From the NCBI GenBank assembly GCA_002281875.1, contig NCHN01000011.1:1-64000 (forward strand): DNA of 64,000 nucleotides. The letters run 5' to 3'. Positions within the stretch are counted from its first letter, which is position 1. Each line of letters begins with the position of its first letter. The position numbers and the translations under genes were made by a program. Positions 1-8,149 of the stretch are shown piece after piece. Under the pieces are notes generated by a model. It had not been told where the DNA came from and ran no database searches. It saw only the letters and a program-made list of their open reading frames with translations. The DNA comes from Sphingobacteriia bacterium 24-36-13 (GTDB lineage Bacteria; Bacteroidota; Bacteroidia; Chitinophagales; Chitinophagaceae).

Positions 1-1713
1 TTTGCTGTACTCTTGTACTAATTCATCTAAGAATGGGGTCTTTAGTTCTTTATTCAATAAAGAACCAGCAACTGTTACACTTCTGGATGCATCTAATACA
101 TGAACAACACCATTTTGGTATTCTGGCGCAATCTTTACAGCTGTATGCATTCTAGATGTGGTAGCACCTCCAATTAATAAGGGCTGCTTCATATTTCTAC
201 GCTTCATTTCACGCGCTATATGCACCATTTCATCTAAGGATGGCGTGATCAATCCACTCAATCCTATAATATCTGCTTTCTCTCTTTCTGCTGCTTCTAA
301 TATTTTATCTGCTGGTACCATTACCCCCATGTCTACAATATCATAGCCATTACAACCTAGTACTACACCCACAATATTTTTTCCAATATCGTGTACGTCT
401 CCTTTTACAGTAGCCAACAAAATTTTTGCTGCACCTGCGGTTTCCTCATTCACGGTTCCTGCCGCTAAGTGTGCTTGCTTTCTGTCTTCTTTTTCTTGCT
501 CAATATATGGGGTTAAAATGGCCACACTTTTTTTCATTACGCGGGCACTCTTTACCACTTGTGGTAAAAACATTTTTCCTGCTCCAAATAAATCGCCTAC
601 GATATTCATGCCATCCATCAATGGTCCTTCTATCACATCCAATGGTCTTGGATATTTTTGTCTGGCTTCTTCTGTGTCTTCGTCTATATAATCTGTAATA
701 CCATTGATTAATGAATGCGCCAATCTTTTTTCAACGGGCTCTTTTCTCCAGGCTTCATCTTTTATTTCTACTTTTCCCTTGGCCTTAACGGTTTCTGCGT
801 GTTGGATTAATTTTTCTGTGGCTTCGTTGTTGTCGTTGTTTCTATTCAAGATCACGTCTTCGCATAAAGCCCTTAGGGTGGGTTCTATTTCATCGTACAC
901 CACCAACTGTCCTGCGTTTACAATCCCCATATCCATACCCGCTTTAATGGCGTGTAATAAGAATACAGAATGGATGGCTTCTCTTACATGGTCGTTGCCT
1001 CTAAATGAAAATGATACATTTGATACACCGCCTGAAACCTTTGCCAATGGCATCAAACGCTTGATTTCTCTGGTGGCTTCTATAAAATCTACTGCATAGT
1101 TATTGTGTTCTTCTATTCCTGTTGCAATCGCAAATATATTCGGGTCGAATATGATGTCTTGTGGATCAAAACCTACTTGCTCTGTTAATATTTTGTATGC
1201 ACGATGACAGATTTCTATTTTTCTATCCTTGGTATCTGCTTGGCCTACTTCATCAAATGCCATTACAATGACTGCTGCCCCAAATGATTTACAAATGAAT
1301 GCTTGCTCAATGAATTTTTCTTCTCCTTCTTTCATAGAGATGGAGTTCACAATACATTTTCCTTGCACGCATTTTAATCCTGCTTCTATGATCTCAAACT
1401 TTGAGCTATCAATCATGATGGGAATACGCGCAATATCTGGTTCGCTTTGTAACAGATTTAAATAAGTGGTCATGGCACTTACGCCTTCTAACAAAGCATC
1501 GTCCATGTTCACGTCTAATATTTGCGCGCCGCTTTCTACTTGTTGTCTGGCAACAGATAGCGCTTCTTCAAATTTATTTTCTCTGATTAAGCGTGCAAAT
1601 TTCTTTGAACCTGTTACATTGGTTCTTTCGCCTACGTTTACAAAATTGGTCTCTGGTCTAATGACCAAGGGCTCTAATCCGGCAAGCCTTAAATATGGTT
1701 TGATTGTACTCAT
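1..1713 (-). CDS. metH: Methionine synthase, folate- and cobalamin-binding part (3' end outside window)
   Basis: This is the second half of B12-dependent methionine synthase, which transfers the methyl group of methyl-tetrahydrofolate through cobalamin to homocysteine. The 571 codons present open with the pterin-binding domain ([15 protein letters not shown] near residue 25). They continue through the cobalamin cap helices to the B12-binding domain, whose DVHDIG motif at about 390-402 carries the histidine that ligates cobalt. The SAM-dependent reactivation domain would lie beyond position 1. The ATG at 1713 is three bases after the stop of the homocysteine-binding gene, so the two are co-transcribed. 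In E. coli both halves form one protein of about 1,230 residues; here they are separate genes. The frame is open to the window edge. Confidence 0.95.
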   Translation of the reverse strand, partial: MSTIKPYLRLAGLEPLVIRPETNFVNVGERTNVTGSKKFARLIRENKFEEALSVARQQVESGAQILDVNMDDALLEGVSAMTTYLNLLQSEPDIARIPIMIDSSKFEIIEAGLKCVQGKCIVNSISMKEGEEKFIEQAFICKSFGAAVIVMAFDEVGQADTKDRKIEICHRAYKILTEQVGFDPQDIIFDPNIFAIATGIEEHNNYAVDFIEATREIKRLMPLAKVSGGVSNVSFSFRGNDHVREAIHSVFLLHAIKAGMDMGIVNAGQLVVYDEIEPTLRALCEDVILNRNNDNNEATEKLIQHAETVKAKGKVEIKDEAWRKEPVEKRLAHSLINGITDYIDEDTEEARQKYPRPLDVIEGPLMDGMNIVGDLFGAGKMFLPQVVKSARVMKKSVAILTPYIEQEKEDRKQAHLAAGTVNEETAGAAKILLATVKGDVHDIGKNIVGVVLGCNGYDIVDMGVMVPADKILEAAEREKADIIGLSGLITPSLDEMVHIAREMKRRNMKQPLLIGGATTSRMHTAVKIAPEYQNGVVHVLDASRSVTVAGSLLNKELKTPFLDELVQEYSK

Positions 1714-1716
1714 TGC

Positions 1717-2755
1717 TTAAATGGTTGTTTCAACCACAGGTAATTGTCTGGGTTGCATTTTTCGAACGTTGTCTGCGATATGTTTAATATGATCTGGGGT
1801 TGTTCCGCAACATCCACCTACAATATTCACGAAGCCTTGCTTGGCCCACTCTTCAATAAAATGTGCTGTTTCATGTGGGGCTTCATCGTATTCTCCCATG
1901 GCATTGGGTAAGCCAGCATTGGGATAGGCCGATGTATAACAGGCCGCTATTTGTGATAACTCTTCTATATGACTTCTCATTTCTGCGGCACCCAATGCAC
2001 AGTTTAATCCAATGCTAATGGGGTTGGCATGTAATACCGAAGTATAAAATGCTTCTAATGTTTGTCCACTCAGGGTTCTACCCGATGCATCGGTAATGGT
2101 TCCGCTGATCATGATGGGTAATTCTGGTATGCCCTTGTCTCTGAAATATTTTTTTACTGCGTAAATGGCGCCCTTTGCATTCAGTGTATCAAAAATGGTT
2201 TCGATTAATAGTATGTCTACGCCTCCATTCACCAATCCATCTATTTGTTCGTAATAAGCATTGGCCACTTCGTCAAATGTGACTGCTCTAAAGCCCGGAT
2301 TGTTTACATCGGGTGATAAGCTCAAGGTTTTATTTAATGGTCCAATAGCGCCTGCAACAAATTTGGGTCCTGTACCTGGATGTTTTTGCATGAACTCTGC
2401 TACTGCTTCGCGGGCACATTTAGCGGCGGCAACGTTCAACTCATATGCCAAACTTTGCATATCGTAGTCTGCCATAGCAATGGTAGTACTACTGAATGTA
2501 TTGGTTTCTATAATGTCTGCACCTGCTTCTAAATACAACAAGTGGATGCCCTTAATAATTTGTGGTTGGGTAATGGGTAATGCAGAGTAAATCATTGTTA
2601 CCCTTTACATCTAAATGCCAGTCTTTAAATTGCTCACCTCTGTAATCGGCTTCTGTTAATTGATGCCTTTGTATCATCGTGCCCATGGCACCATCTATTA
2701 CAAGGATTCTTTTCTGGAGTTCTTCTTTTATTAGCATAGCTATTGGTTCAAACAC
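1717..2755 (-). pseudogene. metH: Methionine synthase, homocysteine-binding part, frameshifted by a 7-bp duplication
   Basis: The homocysteine methyltransferase barrel of methionine synthase lies in two overlapping frames. The first (2755-2552) carries the opening strand with DGAMGTMIQ and [10 protein letters not shown], then runs into an early stop. The second (from about 2570 to 1717) continues with [23 protein letters not shown] and holds the zinc ligands, GLNCALG and [10 protein letters not shown]. The break is an exact tandem copy of 7 bases at 2568-2581; removing one copy restores one open frame of 343 residues. The reading frame could begin at ATG 2755 or ATG 2737. As sequenced, a restart at ATG 2595 would lack the first barrel strand. 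It may be a true mutation, a reversible slippage state, or an assembly error. It sits directly upstream of the cobalamin-binding half. Confidence 0.9.
2568..2581. repeat. Exact 7-bp tandem duplication (GGGTAAT x2) inside metH
   Basis: Two adjacent copies of GGGTAAT (plus strand) lie at 2568-2574 and 2575-2581. On the coding strand this reads ATTACCC twice, where the protein family expects a single copy encoding Ile-Thr followed by Gln-Pro. The extra 7 bases shift the frame, and deleting either copy restores it exactly. Confidence 0.95.
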
Positions 2756-2898
2756 TTTTAGTGATTAATTAACCAATAAACGCCAGAATGTGGGGGGGAT
2801 GCACTTCAAACGTTTATTAGTTCTAAAAACTAACCCATAACGGTATAGTACCGTATTGGCTAGGACCTTGGCTGAACAATAAACAAATCCACCAAAGT
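2756..2898 (-). promoter_or_regulatory. Folded 5' leader of the metH genes, candidate cis-regulatory RNA
   Basis: About 140 nt separate the predicted transcription start from the metH frame. Three stem-loops can be drawn. One at 2830-2863 has CTAGCC pairing with GGGTTAG around ACGGTA-CTA-TACCGT. One at 2775-2818 has AATAAACG pairing with CGTTTATT and a C7 run in its loop. A smaller one near the start has CACT pairing with AGTG inside GGTT pairing with AACC. A long structured leader before a methionine gene suggests a riboswitch or attenuator, but I see neither the SAM-I core nor a cobalamin-riboswitch core, so the ligand, if any, is unknown. Confidence 0.45.
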
Positions 2899-2903
2899 CG
2901 GTG

Positions 2904-2933
2904 CAAAGATACACCCATATTGTATTCTAGCAA
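2904..2933 (-). promoter_or_regulatory. Bacteroidota-type promoter for metH
   Basis: On the minus strand TTG (2933-2931) is followed after 19 nt by TATCTTTG (2911-2904). This matches the Bacteroidota primary-sigma consensus TTG-N19-20-TAnnTTTG exactly. Transcription would begin near 2897. Confidence 0.75.
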
Positions 2934-2954
2934 AATATAGCCCTTCGTAAATGG

Positions 2955-3476
2955 CTATTGATACACTGCATTGATGTCTGCATTCACTTTTTCTGTAACT
3001 GCTGATGCATCAATATTAAAGTCTTTCATTACGATCGGAAATTTTCCTGTTGCTGAAACCTTGCCTGCTTTTACAGTGATTAAACCGTTTACAGTCAAAG
3101 GTTTTGTTACGCCATGTAGGGTAAGGGTTCCTTTTACAACCACTTTATAAGTTCCATCTTTGGTAAAGTTGACTTCTTTGATATTGCTGATATTTCCTTT
3201 GAATTCTGCTCTTGGAAATTTATTGCTCTCTGCATAATCGTTGTTGAACTTCTCTTGCATTTCTGCGTATTCAAACTTAAACCCTTTAATGAGTAAGCTA
3301 AAGCTCAATTGTCCATTATCGGATAATCTGCTGGCCACTTCATTGTTCACGGCTTTCACGTCATCATCGTTGGTGGCAATGAAACTTACTTTTGCGTTGC
3401 GCGTTCCAAATTGTTTTTGTGCATTCAGTTGAGTAAAGCCAATGGTTAAAGCGGCTAGGAGTAATATTTTTTTCAT
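2955..3476 (-). CDS. YceI-family secreted lipid-binding-like protein
   Basis: This is a 173-residue protein with a clear signal peptide (MKKILLLAALTIGFTQLNAQ). The body alternates beta strands in the manner of the YceI lipocalin-like barrel. It has the typical central FPRAEFKGNI segment near residue 90 and the late GTLTLHGVTKPLTVNG signature near residue 117. YceI proteins bind amphiphiles such as polyisoprenoids in the periplasm; the ligand here cannot be told from sequence. It ends shortly before the metH promoter and reads the same way as the OB-fold gene upstream (47-bp gap), so the two may be co-transcribed. Confidence 0.85.
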   Translation of the reverse strand: MKKILLLAALTIGFTQLNAQKQFGTRNAKVSFIATNDDDVKAVNNEVASRLSDNGQLSFSLLIKGFKFEYAEMQEKFNNDYAESNKFPRAEFKGNISNIKEVNFTKDGTYKVVVKGTLTLHGVTKPLTVNGLITVKAGKVSATGKFPIVMKDFNIDASAVTEKVNADINAVYQ

Positions 3477-3522
3477 ATCATTTAATTAGTTGGTGTTATT
3501 GATTTTTTTGCGAAATGGTTGA

Positions 3523-3939
3523 TTATGGTACGAGTACCCCTTCGTTAATCACCACATTGGCGTCTGGTATATAGCCGGTACAAATTCCTTTGAAACGAAT
3601 GGTGGTGCCGGGTTTCAGCTCTCCGGGGTTTGTTTTAAATGTACAGTTAATAACAAAAAATGCATCATCTGTTTTAAAGTTTACCACCGATTGTCCGTCT
3701 TGATTGGTGCTCTGGTCCAGTACTTCTCCTTCAATTTCAATGGCTTTGTCTAAATACTTAGCATTGGCTGCGGCTTCATCATTTTTAAATGCTTCAAATA
3801 ATGCTTGTGCCTTGATGGCTATCGCTTTTTCAGTGGTTACGTCACGGTGCGGCTTGGTAAATATTCTATAAACGATGATCCCGCCGGTAACGGCGCCAAC
3901 CAATACAAGCGTTAGTATAATTTTAGTCCACTTTTTCAT
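3523..3939 (-). CDS. Membrane-anchored OB-fold (tRNA_anti-like) protein
   Basis: The 138 residues begin with a single transmembrane segment (about residues 6-25, not followed by an obvious cleavage site). Next come a helical spacer (about 35-60) and a small beta barrel (about 65-138) with IEIEGEVLDQ and TIRFKGICTGYIPDANVVINEG. This resembles the tRNA_anti-like OB-fold family common in Bacteroidota. No function is established for these proteins; the anchor suggests the OB fold faces the periplasm. It lies between recR and the YceI gene on the same strand. The family assignment comes from overall pattern, so it is moderate. Confidence 0.7.
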   Translation of the reverse strand: MKKWTKIILTLVLVGAVTGGIIVYRIFTKPHRDVTTEKAIAIKAQALFEAFKNDEAAANAKYLDKAIEIEGEVLDQSTNQDGQSVVNFKTDDAFFVINCTFKTNPGELKPGTTIRFKGICTGYIPDANVVINEGVLVP

Positions 3940-4003
3940 GTGTCTGCTATTTTAATGTTTAAACAACGAAGTTAGGTTTTTGTTTACAATTGGCTTTCAA
4001 AAC

Positions 4004-4618
4004 TTACTGAACGTATTGCTGAACCGGCAATCGATTGGCGATACTTCGGGCCAATGTCATTTCATCTGCATATTCCAACTCTCCTCCAAATGCTATGCCA
4101 CGTGCGATGGTAGTGACTTTACATTTTAAATGAGCAATCTTTTTCTGTATAAAATAAATAGTGGTATCCCCCTGAATATTGGGACTGAGCGCAAATACCA
4201 GTTCATCCACTTGTTCATGGGTAATTCGGTTCACGAGTAACTCAATGCTCAACTGATCGGGGCCAATTCCATCCAAGGGCGATATAATCCCCCCCAACAC
4301 ATGATATGTTCCATTAAACTGCTGGGTACTTTCAATGGCTATTACATCTCTGATATTTTCTACCACACAAATGATTTGTTGATTGCGCATGGTATTGGCG
4401 CAAATGGAACAGGTTTCGCCATCACTTACATTGTTGCAGCGTTTGCAAAATTGTATATCCCTTCTCATTTTTGCAATCGTGTCTCCAAACAATGCCACAT
4501 CGTTGATGTCTTGTTTTAATAAATGTAGCACCAGTCTTAACGCCGTTTTTTTTCCAATGCCGGGGAGCTTAGAAAATTGTGCTACAGCATTTTCTAATAA
4601 GGTTGATGGGAGTTGCAT
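4004..4618 (-). CDS. recR: Recombination mediator RecR
   Basis: RecR acts with RecF and RecO to load RecA on SSB-coated single-stranded DNA at gaps. All domains are visible in 204 residues: a helix-hairpin-helix (FSKLPGIGKKTALRL, about 15-29), a four-cysteine zinc site (CKRCNNVSDGETCSIC, about 58-73), a TOPRIM domain starting at QIICVVENIRDVIAIE, and the C-terminal GGELEYADEMTLARSIANR element. Length is normal for the family. It is divergent from serC with about 43 bp between starts, so both promoters must lie in that short gap or within the genes. Confidence 0.97.
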   Translation of the reverse strand: MQLPSTLLENAVAQFSKLPGIGKKTALRLVLHLLKQDINDVALFGDTIAKMRRDIQFCKRCNNVSDGETCSICANTMRNQQIICVVENIRDVIAIESTQQFNGTYHVLGGIISPLDGIGPDQLSIELLVNRITHEQVDELVFALSPNIQGDTTIYFIQKKIAHLKCKVTTIARGIAFGGELEYADEMTLARSIANRLPVQQYVQ

Positions 4619-4661
4619 TATGTAAAGATAATCGGTTTACTTTGTGCTTTAGATTTTGTAT

Positions 4662-5732
4662 ATGAAGCTGCATAATTTTAATTCTGGTCCTTCCATTTTA
4701 CCTCAACCCGTTTTAACCCAAGCGGCCGAAGCCGTTTTGAACTATAATAATACTGGTTTGTCTTTGTTAGAAATTGGCCATAGAACGGCTTGGTTTCAAG
4801 AAATTTTACAAGAAGCCAAAGATTCAGTGAAGCAATTAATGGAATTAGACGATTCCTATGAAATCCTTTTTTTACACGGGGGAGCAACAACGCAGTTTAT
4901 GCAAGTGCCTATGAATTTGCTCGACACCCAGGCTACCGCAGCGTATTGCGACCATGGTGTTTGGGGCAACAAAGCTTGGAAAGAAGCCAGTTTATTTGGA
5001 AAAGTTAAAGTGGTGGCCGATAGCAGTGATCAACAATATCGTTACATTAATAAAGGGTTCGATATTCCAACAGATGCAGCTTATTTGCATTTGACTTCTA
5101 ACAATACAGTAGAAGGTACGCAATGGCATGATTTTCCTGAAACTGCCGTGCCTTTGGTGGCCGATATGAGTAGTGATATTTTCAGTAGGCCTGCGAACTA
5201 TAATCAATTCAGTTTAATTTATGCGGGTGCGCAAAAAAATATGGGTGCTGCTGGTGTGAACTTGGTGGTGGTTAAAAAAGAGATTTTAGGAAAAGTAGCG
5301 CGTACCATCCCAACGATAATGAATTACCAGAAACATATTGAAGCGGGTTCTTTAATGAATACGCCTCCTGTGTTTGCCGTATACGTGAGTATGCTTACCC
5401 TTCGTTGGATTATTCAAGAAGGTGGGTTAGATGCAATGGGTATTCGCAATCAAAAAAAATCATCTTTATTATACGATACCATTGATGCCAATCCTTTATT
5501 TGATGCACCGGTTGCGGTTGAAGACAGGAGTCAAATGAATGCGGTGTTCTTTTTAAAAGACCATGCATTGGAAGCGCCGTTTTTAGACCTTTGTAAAAAA
5601 GAAGGCATGATTGGTGTGAAAGGGTATAGAACAGTGGGGGGTATTAGGGTGAGCATGTACAATGCTTTGCCTATTGAAAGTGTAACCAGTTTTTGTGATC
5701 TGGTTCATTTCTTTACCCAAAAGCACGGGTAA
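4662..5732 (+). CDS. serC: Phosphoserine aminotransferase
   Basis: SerC converts 3-phosphohydroxypyruvate and glutamate to phosphoserine; it also acts in pyridoxal phosphate synthesis. The 356-residue protein begins with HNFNSGPSILPQPVL and has the glycine-rich HGGATTQFMQVPMNLL near residue 74. The PLP lysine lies in YAGAQKNMGAAG near 190. The C-terminal segment KGYRTVGGIRVSMYNAL is diagnostic. ATG 4662 is preferred over an in-frame TTG two codons earlier. A near-consensus -7 element (TACTTTG) lies about 20 bp before the start. The usual Bacteroidota partner serA does not follow; a DUF1015 gene does. Confidence 0.96.
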   Translation: MKLHNFNSGPSILPQPVLTQAAEAVLNYNNTGLSLLEIGHRTAWFQEILQEAKDSVKQLMELDDSYEILFLHGGATTQFMQVPMNLLDTQATAAYCDHGVWGNKAWKEASLFGKVKVVADSSDQQYRYINKGFDIPTDAAYLHLTSNNTVEGTQWHDFPETAVPLVADMSSDIFSRPANYNQFSLIYAGAQKNMGAAGVNLVVVKKEILGKVARTIPTIMNYQKHIEAGSLMNTPPVFAVYVSMLTLRWIIQEGGLDAMGIRNQKKSSLLYDTIDANPLFDAPVAVEDRSQMNAVFFLKDHALEAPFLDLCKKEGMIGVKGYRTVGGIRVSMYNALPIESVTSFCDLVHFFTQKHG

Positions 5733-5784
5733 TATCCCATTATCATAACTTTTCATTTAAGAATATATCACCGATATTTGCCCA

Positions 5785-7020
5785 ATGGCAATTATTAAAC
5801 CTTTCAAGGCATTAAGACCTCAACCTCAACTTGCTAAACAAGTTGCTAGTTTACCTTATGATGTATTAAATAGTGTAGAAGCTAAATTGGCTGCTCAAGG
5901 AAATTCTTATTCTTTTTTGCATATCACTAAAAGTGAAATTGATTTATCGGATAAAATTGATATTCATGCACCTGAAGTATATGCGCAAGCAAAAGATAAT
6001 TTAGATGCTTTTATTAAGCGCGATGTATTGTTTAGAGAATCTAAAGACTGCTATTATATTTATCAGTTGGTGATGAATGGTAGAAGTCAAACGGGTTTGG
6101 TTTGTGTGAGCAGTGTAGATGATTATGAAAATGATATCATTAAAAAGCACGAGTTTACCCGTCCTGAAAAAGAGCAAGATCGCATCAATCATATTAAAAC
6201 TACTGGCGCTCAAACGGGCAATGTATTTTTAGCTTATCGCAATCACGCTGCGGTGGATGCCATTATTGATCATTGGAAACTAGCCAAGTCTCCTGTGTAC
6301 GATTTTACTGCTGAAGATGGTATTCAACACAGTATTTGGATTGTAAGTGATTCTGAAATTGTTGCTTCTATAACGGCTGCATTTGAGAAAGAAATTCCTT
6401 GCACGTATATTGCTGATGGTCATCATAGAGCGGCTTCTGCTGCCAAAGTGCGTCAGCAATTGCAAGAAAAAGCACCTGCTGGAGCCAGTTATTTTTTAAC
6501 CACGCTCTTTCCTTCGAATCAGTTGCATATCATGGATTACAACAGAGTGGTAAAAGACTTGAATGGATTATCTGTTTCGGATTTTTTAACTGCTTTGGAA
6601 AAGTCTTTTGAAGTAAACTTAGTAGGCAAACAAATAGTGAAGCCCGAAGAAATACATACCATGGGTTTGTATGTAGATGGTCAATGGTATAAACTTACTG
6701 CAAAAGAAGGCACTTATTCGAATGACCCAATTGGCGTGTTAGACGTATCTATTTTACAAGAACAAATTTTGGGTCCTATCTTAGGAATAATGGATCAACG
6801 TACCGATAAAAGAATTGATTTTGTAGGTGGTATTCGTGGATTGGGTGCATTAGAACAAAGAGTAGACAGTGGTGAAATGGCTGCTGCTATTAGTTTGTAT
6901 CCTGTTACGATTGATCAACTTTTTGCTATTGCAGACAGTGGCAATGTAATGCCACCAAAAAGTACTTGGTTTGAACCTAAATTAAGAGATGGTTTATTAA
7001 CGCATTTAATTGCAGATTAA
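5785..7020 (+). CDS. DUF1015 family protein
   Basis: The 411 residues match the DUF1015 family from end to end: IKPFKALRPQP at the start, LPYDVLNSVEA near 25, RPEKEQDRINHIKTTGAQTGNVF near 130, YIADGHHRAASAAKV near 210, and DFVGGIRGLGALEQRVDSGE near 350. The function is not established. The gene is very often next to serine biosynthesis genes, and the family has been linked to phosphoserine metabolism by context. Here it follows serC by 52 bp and precedes a TPR gene by 6 bp. The conserved GHHR histidines suggest a catalytic role, which is inference. Confidence 0.9.
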   Translation: MAIIKPFKALRPQPQLAKQVASLPYDVLNSVEAKLAAQGNSYSFLHITKSEIDLSDKIDIHAPEVYAQAKDNLDAFIKRDVLFRESKDCYYIYQLVMNGRSQTGLVCVSSVDDYENDIIKKHEFTRPEKEQDRINHIKTTGAQTGNVFLAYRNHAAVDAIIDHWKLAKSPVYDFTAEDGIQHSIWIVSDSEIVASITAAFEKEIPCTYIADGHHRAASAAKVRQQLQEKAPAGASYFLTTLFPSNQLHIMDYNRVVKDLNGLSVSDFLTALEKSFEVNLVGKQIVKPEEIHTMGLYVDGQWYKLTAKEGTYSNDPIGVLDVSILQEQILGPILGIMDQRTDKRIDFVGGIRGLGALEQRVDSGEMAAAISLYPVTIDQLFAIADSGNVMPPKSTWFEPKLRDGLLTHLIAD

Positions 7021-7026
7021 TTAAGC

Positions 7027-8043
7027 ATGAAAAAATTATTTGTTATCCTTTTTGCCTTGGTGCTGGCTGTTGGCGTAAACGCGCAAACGCCTACTGTTAA
7101 ACAGTTTCAGGAGTCTGCCATGGCACTGATGCAACAAGGTGATTTTACCAATGCCATGGTTGCACTTGAAAAAGCCAAAGCCATTGAGCCGCAAAATTTA
7201 GAGACGATTAAAAATATTTCTTTCTGTTTTTATTTACAACGGGAATTTGCGCAAGCAATTGATGCTGGTAAAATTGCCATTGAATTACCCAATGCAGACC
7301 AACAAAGTTTTCAAATTTTAGGAATGTCTTATAAGTCGATAGCAGACTATTCCGCGGCCAATAAAATCTACAAACGTGCATTGAAAAAATTTCCTGATGG
7401 GGGAGTGATTTACAGTGAATACGGGGAAAGCTTATTGCAAGAAAACAAAAAAGACGAAGCCATTGCTACTTGGGAAAAAGGGATAGAGCTAGCTCCTTCT
7501 TATAGCGGTAATTATTACAATGCGGCTAAATATTATTATAAAGAAATGAATTGGATCAGGGTATTGATTCATGGAGAACTCTTTGTGAATTTGGAGAGTT
7601 ACTCTGCAAGAACCAATGAGGTAAAAAAAGCCATGTTGGATGCGTATAAAAATATGTTAAGACCCATTGTTAAAACACCTTACCATTTGATTCCTAAATA
7701 TGCCGATTTTGAAAAGAAGCAATTGGATATTTATGAAAAGACCAAACAACAAGTTGCAGAAGGATTAACCATTGATCATATTGGTAGTATTAGAACCCGT
7801 TTGCTCATGGAATGGATGTCGGACAATGCTAAACTCTATCCTTATCAATTGTTCTCGCACTGGCAACATATGATTAGAGAAGGCATTTTTGAAGCCTATA
7901 ATCAATGGTTATTTGGGGCTTCCTTTGGTGAAGAAGCTTATCAAAAATGGCTTAGTACGCATGCGGAAGAAGCCAAAAAATTTACGGAATTTCAGCAAAG
8001 CAGAATTTATCGACAGCCAGGTGGTCAGTATTATTTAAACTAG
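7027..8043 (+). CDS. Secreted tetratricopeptide-repeat protein
   Basis: A 338-residue protein with an N-terminal signal peptide (MKKLFVILFALVLAVGVNAQ). It is followed by four or five TPR units between about residues 25 and 190, for example FTNAMVALEKAKAIEPQN, AAKIYK-type helices, and DEAIATWEKGIELAPSY. The C-terminal half (about 195-338) is helical and rich in aromatic residues, and I do not recognise it as a named domain. The start lies 6 bp after the DUF1015 stop, so it belongs to the serC transcript, which ends in the terminator just after it. It is probably a periplasmic scaffold; no more specific role can be supported. Confidence 0.8.
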   Translation: MKKLFVILFALVLAVGVNAQTPTVKQFQESAMALMQQGDFTNAMVALEKAKAIEPQNLETIKNISFCFYLQREFAQAIDAGKIAIELPNADQQSFQILGMSYKSIADYSAANKIYKRALKKFPDGGVIYSEYGESLLQENKKDEAIATWEKGIELAPSYSGNYYNAAKYYYKEMNWIRVLIHGELFVNLESYSARTNEVKKAMLDAYKNMLRPIVKTPYHLIPKYADFEKKQLDIYEKTKQQVAEGLTIDHIGSIRTRLLMEWMSDNAKLYPYQLFSHWQHMIREGIFEAYNQWLFGASFGEEAYQKWLSTHAEEAKKFTEFQQSRIYRQPGGQYYLN

Positions 8044-8061
8044 TTATTCAAGATAGTTGTT

Positions 8062-8086
8062 AAGCCAGTGTAAACTGGCTTTTTTA
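8062..8086 (+). terminator. Intrinsic terminator of the serC-DUF1015-TPR operon
   Basis: AAGCCAGT (8062-8069), loop GTAA, ACTGGCTT (8074-8081), then a T-rich run. It is a perfect 8-bp stem with a tetraloop, 18 bp after the TPR gene stop. Confidence 0.92.
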
Positions 8087-8119
8087 TTTGTTTTTATTTG
8101 CCTAATTTGACTGTCTAAA

Positions 8120-8137
8120 TAAAGTGAATTCACTTTA
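8120..8137. promoter_or_regulatory. 18-bp perfect palindrome before the acyl-CoA synthetase, likely operator
   Basis: TAAAGTGAATTCACTTTA is a perfect 18-bp inverted repeat with no spacer, ending 12 bp before the start codon. A -7-like TAATTTG lies at 8103-8109, so a protein bound to the palindrome would cover the expected transcription start, which fits a repressor. A TetR-type fatty-acid regulator is a reasonable guess from the gene it precedes, but no regulator gene is adjacent. Confidence 0.55.
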
Positions 8138-8149
8138 AACGATTGCATT

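Noticed and set aside
426..1720. Several plus-strand open frames opposite metH
   Set aside because: They are antisense shadows; the minus strand encodes conserved methionine synthase sequence throughout.
2756..2898. SAM-I or cobalamin riboswitch before metH
   Set aside because: Neither conserved core sequence is visible; only an unspecific structured leader is claimed.
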